NCBI GenBank assembly: GCA_902620425.1
Contig: CACNHX010000011.1
Coordinates: 1 to 37,653, forward strand
Length of the DNA: 37,653 nt
Reading direction: 5' to 3'
Source: an uncultured Alphaproteobacteria bacterium
GTDB lineage: Bacteria; Pseudomonadota; Alphaproteobacteria; HIMB59; GCA-002718135
Made by a program: the position numbers and the translations under genes. The notes below the pieces were generated by a model. That model was not told the DNA's origin and made no database searches. It worked only from the letters and a program-made list of their open reading frames with translations. Within the stretch, counting starts at the first letter, position 1, and the number at the start of each line of letters is the position of its first letter. Positions 33,568 to 37,653 of the stretch are shown in pieces.

Positions 33568-34974
33568 TCATTCAGCCAAAACCCATGTGTCTTTCACACC
33601 GCCTCCTTGGCTAGAATTTACAACAAACGATCCTTCATTCATTGCAACTCTAGTTAAGCCACCAGAACTTAATTGAGCTTGCTCTCCAATTAAACAAAAT
33701 GGACGTAAATCTACCCTTCTTCCCTCAACTTGATTTTTGATTAGTGTTGGTGAAAATGAAAGATCAAGTAAAGGTTGAGCTATATATCCCTTTGGATTTG
33801 TTGAGAGTTTTGTTTTAAATTCATCTATAGAGGATTTAGAAGATTTTGGACCTATTAACATCCCATAACCTCCAGATCCATCAACCTCTTTTACGACAAG
33901 TTCATTTATATTATCTAAAACATATTTTAATTCTTGTTCTTTTTCGCAATTCCATGTTTCAACATTATCTAAGATTGGTTGTTCGCCTAAATAAAATTTG
34001 ATCATCTCAGGTACATAAATATAAATTGCTTTGTCATCAGCTATGCCTGCTCCAGGAGCTGAACAGATATTGACACCACCTGTTCTATAAACATCCATAA
34101 TGCCTGGAATACCAATTACAGATTGAGGATTAAAACATAGAGGATCTAAAAAATCGTCATCTATTCTTCTGTAAACAACATCTACTCTTTTTGGACCATC
34201 AACTGTTTTCATATAAAGATATTTTCCTTCAACAAATAAATCTGTTGATTCAACCATTTCAATACCCATTTGATCAGATAAAAAACTATGTTCGTAATAA
34301 GCGCTATTTAAAGGACCAGGTGTAAGTAACACACATACTGGTTCTGGATTTTCACATTTAATAGGAGCCAAGCTCATCAAGGTTTGCAAAAGTCTTGTTG
34401 GGTAGTCATCTATTGGTGTTACTCTATTGTTATGAAATAAATCAGGAAACATTCGCATCATTATTTCTCTATTTTCTAGCATGTAAGAAACACCACTTGG
34501 TGTTCGACAATTATCTTCTAAAACAAAATAATCATTGGGGCCTGTTCTTACTAAATCAATACCAATTATAGGACTATAGATATCTCTAGGAGGAGAAAAA
34601 CCAAACATTGAAGGTTCAAAAGATTTTTTTTTGTAAATAATTTCTTTAGGAATTATATTAGCTTTTATTATTTCACCTTGATTATAAATATCAGCAAGAA
34701 ACGCATTAAGTGCTTTAGCTCTTTGGATTACTCCTCTTTCTAATCTTAACCATTCAGTATAGGTAAATATCCTTGGAATTAGATCAAACGGAATAATTCT
34801 TTCTCTTGCAGTTTCGTTATTTGTAGAAAATGTAATTCCAATATTTCTAAAATGAGTTTCAGCTTCAGCATTCTTTTCAAGAATAACTTTTGAAGTCATT
34901 TGATCTAACCAATCATTAATATTGTTATAATGATTTCTTATAACTGATTCAGATTGATACATTTCATTAAACAT
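33568..34974 (-). CDS. Circularly permuted ATP-grasp protein (predicted amide ligase)
   Basis: A 468-residue protein of the circularly permuted ATP-grasp type 2 family (PF04174/PF14403). Landmarks are IPFDLIPRIFTYTEWLRLER (about 61-80), GIDLVRTGPNDYFVLEDNCR, RTPSGVSYMLENR, VVKEVDGSGGYGMLIGPKSS and the C-terminal VDLRPFCLIG with SSGGLTRVA. ATP-grasp enzymes activate a carboxylate with ATP and join it to an amine. Start taken at ATG 34974, which shares its A with the TGA of a 20-codon leader ORF; a TTG precedes it in frame. First full gene of the trio; its 5' leader has two glutamine-riboswitch-like elements. Confidence 0.93.
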   Translation of the reverse strand: MFNEMYQSESVIRNHYNNINDWLDQMTSKVILEKNAEAETHFRNIGITFSTNNETARERIIPFDLIPRIFTYTEWLRLERGVIQRAKALNAFLADIYNQGEIIKANIIPKEIIYKKKSFEPSMFGFSPPRDIYSPIIGIDLVRTGPNDYFVLEDNCRTPSGVSYMLENREIMMRMFPDLFHNNRVTPIDDYPTRLLQTLMSLAPIKCENPEPVCVLLTPGPLNSAYYEHSFLSDQMGIEMVESTDLFVEGKYLYMKTVDGPKRVDVVYRRIDDDFLDPLCFNPQSVIGIPGIMDVYRTGGVNICSAPGAGIADDKAIYIYVPEMIKFYLGEQPILDNVETWNCEKEQELKYVLDNINELVVKEVDGSGGYGMLIGPKSSKSSIDEFKTKLSTNPKGYIAQPLLDLSFSPTLIKNQVEGRRVDLRPFCLIGEQAQLSSGGLTRVAMNEGSFVVNSSQGGGVKDTWVLAE

Positions 34975-35036
34975 CAAGAAGTAAACCTCTTGAGGTGTGA
35001 ATAAAATATCTTTTTATTATCTAACTTTTTAACCAT
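34974..35036 (-). CDS. Putative 20-codon leader ORF overlapping the ATP-grasp start
   Basis: ATG at 35036 opens a frame of 20 codons (MVKKLDNKKI, then FYSHLKRFTS) ending in TGA that overlaps the ATP-grasp ATG as TGATG, a usual coupling arrangement. AAGAAAGG lies 12 bases upstream and could serve as a weak ribosome-binding site; it falls in the loop of a hairpin whose 3' arm covers the ATG. The peptide is basic. It may be a regulatory leader, a small substrate peptide, or chance; no homologue is recognised. Confidence 0.4.
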   Translation of the reverse strand: MVKKLDNKKIFYSHLKRFTS

Positions 35037-35084
35037 AGTTATAACAAACCTTTCTTATCCGTTATAATTCATGCTTAGCTATGG
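35033..35084 (-). promoter_or_regulatory. Large imperfect hairpin, candidate riboswitch expression platform
   Basis: CCATAG (35033-35038) and CTATGG (35079-35084) form an outer stem; TTATAAC (35039-35045) and GTTATAA (35061-35067) continue it inward with an 11-nt bulge on one side. On the minus-strand RNA the loop is purine-rich (GGATAAGAAAGG) and the 3' arm holds the leader ORF start. It lies 19 bp downstream of the second riboswitch. No T-run follows, so translational rather than transcriptional control would fit. Confidence 0.5.
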
Positions 35085-35102
35085 AAATTAATAATAAGAT
35101 CC

Positions 35103-35153
35103 GCGTTCCTTCAGCTTTAGCCTACTTCCGATCTGTAAAACAGATTGAACGAT
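35103..35153 (-). ncRNA. Glutamine riboswitch (glnA RNA type), downstream copy
   Basis: Read on the minus strand from 35153: ATCGTTCA, stem P2 ATCTG/CAGAT with loop TTTTA, then CGGAAGTAGG, P3 with loop TAAA, and GAAGGAACGC. CGTTC and GAACG form P1. This matches the glnA RNA consensus as I remember it (CGUUCA - CGGAAGUAGG - GAAGGAACGC), a three-stem junction known to bind L-glutamine. It lies about 130 nt before the ATP-grasp start. An alignment to Rfam glnA RNA would confirm it. Confidence 0.88.
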
Positions 35154-35167
35154 TTAATAACTTGCAT

Positions 35168-35220
35168 GCGTTCCTTCAACTTTCGTTTACTTCCGTTTTG
35201 AATTATTCAAAATGAACGAT
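35168..35220 (-). ncRNA. Glutamine riboswitch (glnA RNA type), upstream copy
   Basis: Second copy on the minus strand from 35220: ATCGTTCA, P2 TTTTGAA/TTCAAAA with loop TAA, CGGAAGTA, P3 AAC/GTT with loop GAAA, then GAAGGAACGC. The core bases are identical to the downstream copy, while P2 and P3 differ by paired, compensatory changes, strong evidence for a selected RNA structure. The copies are offset by about 65-67 bp. Tandem arrangement is known for this class and makes the response to glutamine steeper or more graded. Confidence 0.88.
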
Positions 35221-35275
35221 GAAATTTTAATAATAAAATTTATTTATTTTTAAAAATGAATTTCATAATTATTTG

Positions 35276-35294
35276 ATATGCATTTTTTGCATAT
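35276..35294. promoter_or_regulatory. Perfect palindrome between pcs and the riboswitches
   Basis: ATATGCA (35276-35282) and TGCATAT (35288-35294) form a 7-bp inverted repeat around TTTTT. It lies 29 bp after the pcs stop and about 55 bp upstream of the first riboswitch. It could be a weak terminator for pcs or an operator at the promoter of the ATP-grasp operon. With an A/T-rich stem and no T-run beyond the arm, neither role is secure. The remaining bases from 35221 to 35322 are AT-rich and I find no clear -35/-10 pair. Confidence 0.35.
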
Positions 35295-35322
35295 ACAAAA
35301 TAATATTGAATTACTTACGGTT

Positions 35323-36030
35323 TTAATAGTCTTTTATTGATCTAAGAAAACAAATATAAATAAAATAGCCCGTACAAATTAACCATATTAAAAGAACAAT
35401 TGTATCATTTATAATTAAGTTTATTTCTGATTTTGTTACTAATCGCAGTGTTGTTGCTGCCCAAACAACAGTAAAAAAAATCGTTAAATTTCTAAATGAT
35501 TTTACTCTTAGTGGATGAACAAACTTCCATGGAACGAATGTCAATACTGATAGAATAATTATCACAATTAGGTTTATCCATTCATTCGTATTTAATATAA
35601 AGAAATATAAAACCACAACATTCCAGACTGCAGGAAATCCTTGGAAATAATAATCATCCGTTTTCATATTAACGTTGATAAAAGTGTACAAAGAAACTCC
35701 AAATATAAGAGCAGGCATAATCATTTCAAAACCTGATGGCACCATCTGAAACCAATAAATCATTAAAGCTGGGTTAATAACGTAATTTAGATAATCAATA
35801 ATGGAATCTAAAATAATCCCATCTAGATTTGGTGCTTTTTCTTCAACTCCAACCTTCCTAGCTAATGTTCCATCAACTCCATCTACAAGTAAAGCCATAC
35901 CAAGCCATAAAAAGCTACCAACTTGGTCATTATTTAATATTGATATTAAAGCAAGAAAACCAAGTATAGCTCCAGAGCCAGTGAAGGCATGAACACCCCA
36001 TGCAGATATTTGATCTTTATCAACTTTCAT
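35323..36030 (-). CDS. pcs: Phosphatidylcholine synthase (CDP-alcohol phosphatidyltransferase)
   Basis: A 235-residue membrane enzyme that condenses choline with CDP-diacylglycerol to make phosphatidylcholine in one step. The CDP-alcohol motif is spread over DGVDGTLARKVGVEE and NLDGIILDSIIDYLNY (about 50-84), with the enlarged spacing typical of Pcs rather than PgsA/PssA. FQGFPAVWNVVVLYF (about 129-143) and the segment VPWKFVHPLRVKSFR (about 166-180) are further Pcs features. About eight membrane helices. This enzyme is common in alphaproteobacteria. Choline would have to come from uptake; no such gene lies nearby. Confidence 0.9.
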   Translation of the reverse strand: MKVDKDQISAWGVHAFTGSGAILGFLALISILNNDQVGSFLWLGMALLVDGVDGTLARKVGVEEKAPNLDGIILDSIIDYLNYVINPALMIYWFQMVPSGFEMIMPALIFGVSLYTFINVNMKTDDYYFQGFPAVWNVVVLYFFILNTNEWINLIVIIILSVLTFVPWKFVHPLRVKSFRNLTIFFTVVWAATTLRLVTKSEINLIINDTIVLLIWLICTGYFIYICFLRSIKDY

Positions 36031-36126
36031 AAATGATGTTGGTCTTTATCATTAAAATAAAAGAAAATAAAATTTTTGAAAAAAAAAGTAGAAAAATTAA
36101 GGTTTTAAACGATTTTAAAATTAGAC

Positions 36127-36504
36127 TTATAATAAGTTTATAATATCACTATCTCCTTCAGCAAAATTATAATTTTTAAATTCATTTTTTGTAACCCAAG
36201 CAGAGTCTTCGTGTTCACTTAAAATAATTTCACCATTAGCATGAGAGCAAATATAATAATGTAATTTCACATTTATTTTATCATCTTGGTAATTTTCTTC
36301 ACCTAATTTATTTTTAATATTTATTTCTATATTAAGTTCTTCTTCTATTTCTCTTTTAAGTGCATTTTCAAATGATTCCCCTTTTTCGACTTTTCCACCT
36401 GGAAATTCCCAACTTAATCCCATATGTTTATTTCTATTTCTTTGAGCAATAAAATATTTATTATCTTTTATTATTATTGCTGCAACAACATTGAATTTAT
36501 CCAT
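36127..36504 (-). CDS. MutT-like Nudix hydrolase
   Basis: A 125-residue Nudix protein. The Nudix box GKVEKGE(SFENALK)REIEEELNI covers about residues 37-59 (GX5EX7REUXEEXGU, with Asn at the last Gly). The start NVVAAIIIKDNKYFIAQRN and MGLSWEFPGGK are typical of MutT, which hydrolyses 8-oxo-dGTP to prevent mutation; other (d)NTP substrates are possible. The ATG overlaps the photolyase-like stop (TAATG), so the two probable DNA-protection genes are cotranscribed. pcs follows after 96 bp. Confidence 0.88.
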   Translation of the reverse strand: MDKFNVVAAIIIKDNKYFIAQRNRNKHMGLSWEFPGGKVEKGESFENALKREIEEELNIEINIKNKLGEENYQDDKINVKLHYYICSHANGEIILSEHEDSAWVTKNEFKNYNFAEGDSDIINLL

Positions 36505-37653
36505 TAATTGGTATTATCACGAATAAACTGATTTGCTTTCTTTATTATATGATTTTTCCTCTCTGCATTCATTTTATCATAGATATTGACCATCATATTT
36601 AAACGTGGATTAGATTGAAAAAATTTTCTATTTTTATTAATAAAACGCCAATACAATCCATCCATAATATCATTCCAATTCCCTCTTTTAAAATTCATCA
36701 TTTTCATAAAATAACTTGAACCACATATATAAGGTTTGGTACTAAATATACCTCCATCACTAAACAATCCCATACCATAAACATTTGGTGACATTACCCA
36801 ATCAGAGCTATCAACAAACATTTCCATAAACCAATTATAAACTTCATTAGGTTTAATTTCGCATAAGTTCATAATGTTACATAAAACCATTAGTCTCTCA
36901 ATATGATGGGTGTACCCATATTTCTGAGCATTTTTAATTGAGTGATCTAAAGGATCTAATCCAGTTGTACCGTCATACCATTTTTTAGTAAGAGAATTTT
37001 TATGTTGAAAGAAATTATTTTCTTCTAATTGTTGATCGTAATTTTGGTAAATTCCCCTAATGAATTCTCTCCATCCAATAATTTGCCTAATATAACCTTC
37101 ATAAGAATTAATTTTAATTATATTTTCAACTTTTCTTACTCTATCAATTATTAGTTCTGGTGTTAATAAACCTAAATTAATCATGGGGCTTAGTGCACTA
37201 TGGAATAAAAAATTATTGTTAGTATCAACTGCATCTTCATAATCACCAAATAAATTAAATTTTTCAATAATAAAATAATCTAACCATTTAACAGCATCAT
37301 CATAAGTTGTAGGTAGCCAAAAATTATCAACTTGGCCTGGGTGATTTTTAAAAATTGTATCTATTTGTTGTTTTAAAACTTTTGTATGCTTTGTTTCTTT
37401 TGCAGTAATCATTTCTGGTATTTTAATATCTTTAGGGAGTTTTTTTCTGTTATCTTCATCAAAACTCCATTTTCCACCTTTTGGTTTATTATTTTCCATC
37501 AAAATATCTATTTTTGCACGGGCAATTTTATAAAAATTTGCCATAAAAGGTTTTTTTGTTTTACTTAAATAATTTTTAAATTCATCTCTTGAATTTAAAA
37601 ACATAGGTGATTGTATAAAAGTTAATTTAATCTTATTTTTTTTACATAAGGTG
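36504..37653 (-). CDS. Photolyase/cryptochrome-related protein (DPRP/PhrB family), N-terminus beyond right edge
   Basis: The frame is open through the right edge: before MFLNSRDEFKNYL it continues upstream with KIKLTFIQSP, which fits the family's 'F-x-SPMFL-SREEF' region, so the ATG at 37604 is not the start. About 382 residues are visible, roughly the C-terminal three quarters of PF04244-type bacterial (6-4) photolyases. Landmarks are KPFMANFYKIARAKIDILM, GGKWSFDEDNRKKLPK, IIGWREFIRGIYQ, HHIERLMVLCNIMNLCEI and WVMSPNVYGMGLFSDGGIF. The segment after STKPYICGSSYFMKM lacks the CxxC and following Cys that in Fe-S members ligate a [4Fe-4S] cluster. Flavin-dependent DNA repair or light sensing. 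Confidence 0.85.
   Translation of the reverse strand, partial: TLCKKNKIKLTFIQSPMFLNSRDEFKNYLSKTKKPFMANFYKIARAKIDILMENNKPKGGKWSFDEDNRKKLPKDIKIPEMITAKETKHTKVLKQQIDTIFKNHPGQVDNFWLPTTYDDAVKWLDYFIIEKFNLFGDYEDAVDTNNNFLFHSALSPMINLGLLTPELIIDRVRKVENIIKINSYEGYIRQIIGWREFIRGIYQNYDQQLEENNFFQHKNSLTKKWYDGTTGLDPLDHSIKNAQKYGYTHHIERLMVLCNIMNLCEIKPNEVYNWFMEMFVDSSDWVMSPNVYGMGLFSDGGIFSTKPYICGSSYFMKMMNFKRGNWNDIMDGLYWRFINKNRKFFQSNPRLNMMVNIYDKMNAERKNHIIKKANQFIRDNTN

Noticed and set aside
35103-35220. Two similar units spaced about 65 bp considered as CRISPR or REP-type repeats
   Set aside because: Only two units, similarity limited to junction bases while the stems covary, and the order of motifs equals a glutamine riboswitch; no cas genes.

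Overview
The window is about 37.6 kb of strongly AT-rich, densely packed bacterial chromosome. Gene-to-gene gaps are often 0-30 bp, many start and stop codons overlap (TAATG, TGATG, GTGA), there are several GTG/TTG starts, and no transposase, integrase, phage gene or CRISPR array is visible. A phosphatidylcholine synthase (Pcs type), a DPRP/PhrB-type photolyase, a urease operon, a bactofilin, an AlkB-like hydroxylase, sugar ABC transport and glutamine riboswitches together suggest a streamlined marine alphaproteobacterium (HIMB59/AEGEAN-169/SAR11-like low-GC lineages). The lineage is an inference; no rRNA gene is present to settle it.

Layout. 1-4 kb: unknown membrane or secreted proteins, then a cluster of very small single-domain proteins (dimeric alpha/beta-barrel ABM, GYD and DUF1330 types, plus one SnoaL-like). 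4-9 kb: secreted polysaccharide-lyase-like protein, GMC oxidoreductase, membrane-anchored zinc-protease-like protein, EamA transporter. 9.2-14.4 kb: AlkB-like hydroxylase, one-domain voltage-gated cation channel, secreted FG-GAP repeat protein, a chimeric pseudogene remnant, bactofilin, a small membrane protein and another small barrel-like protein. 14.4-19.25 kb: complete urease operon ureDABCEFG on the minus strand, followed by tRNA-Arg(CCU). 19.4-29.8 kb: a carbohydrate locus. The minus strand carries small membrane protein, FGGY kinase, sugar-binding protein, two permeases and a small barrel protein. The plus strand carries aldo/keto reductase, 2-hydroxyacid dehydrogenase, PQQ-type sugar dehydrogenase and a GH32-like protein, with a convergent SDR epimerase/dehydrogenase. 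No ATPase subunit is present, so a shared one elsewhere is likely. 29.9-31.7 kb: small membrane proteins and another barrel protein. 31.8-35.2 kb: the circularly permuted ATP-grasp / alpha-E / transglutaminase operon. 35.3-37.65 kb: pcs, a MutT-like Nudix protein and a photolyase-related gene cut by the right edge.

The most interesting signal is the 345-bp gap upstream of the ATP-grasp operon. On the minus strand it carries two tandem copies of what I recognise as the glnA-type L-glutamine riboswitch, with compensatory changes in their stems. They are followed by a large imperfect hairpin and a 20-codon ORF whose TGA overlaps the ATG of the ATP-grasp gene. This puts an operon of poorly understood amide-bond/peptide enzymes under predicted glutamine control, in a window that also encodes urease. 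Other points worth checking are a pseudogene that joins the start of one neighbouring gene to the end of another, a hairpin that overlaps the ribosome-binding site of the first sugar permease, a displaced acidic residue in the ion channel filter, and the loss of expected Fe-S cysteines in the photolyase-like protein.
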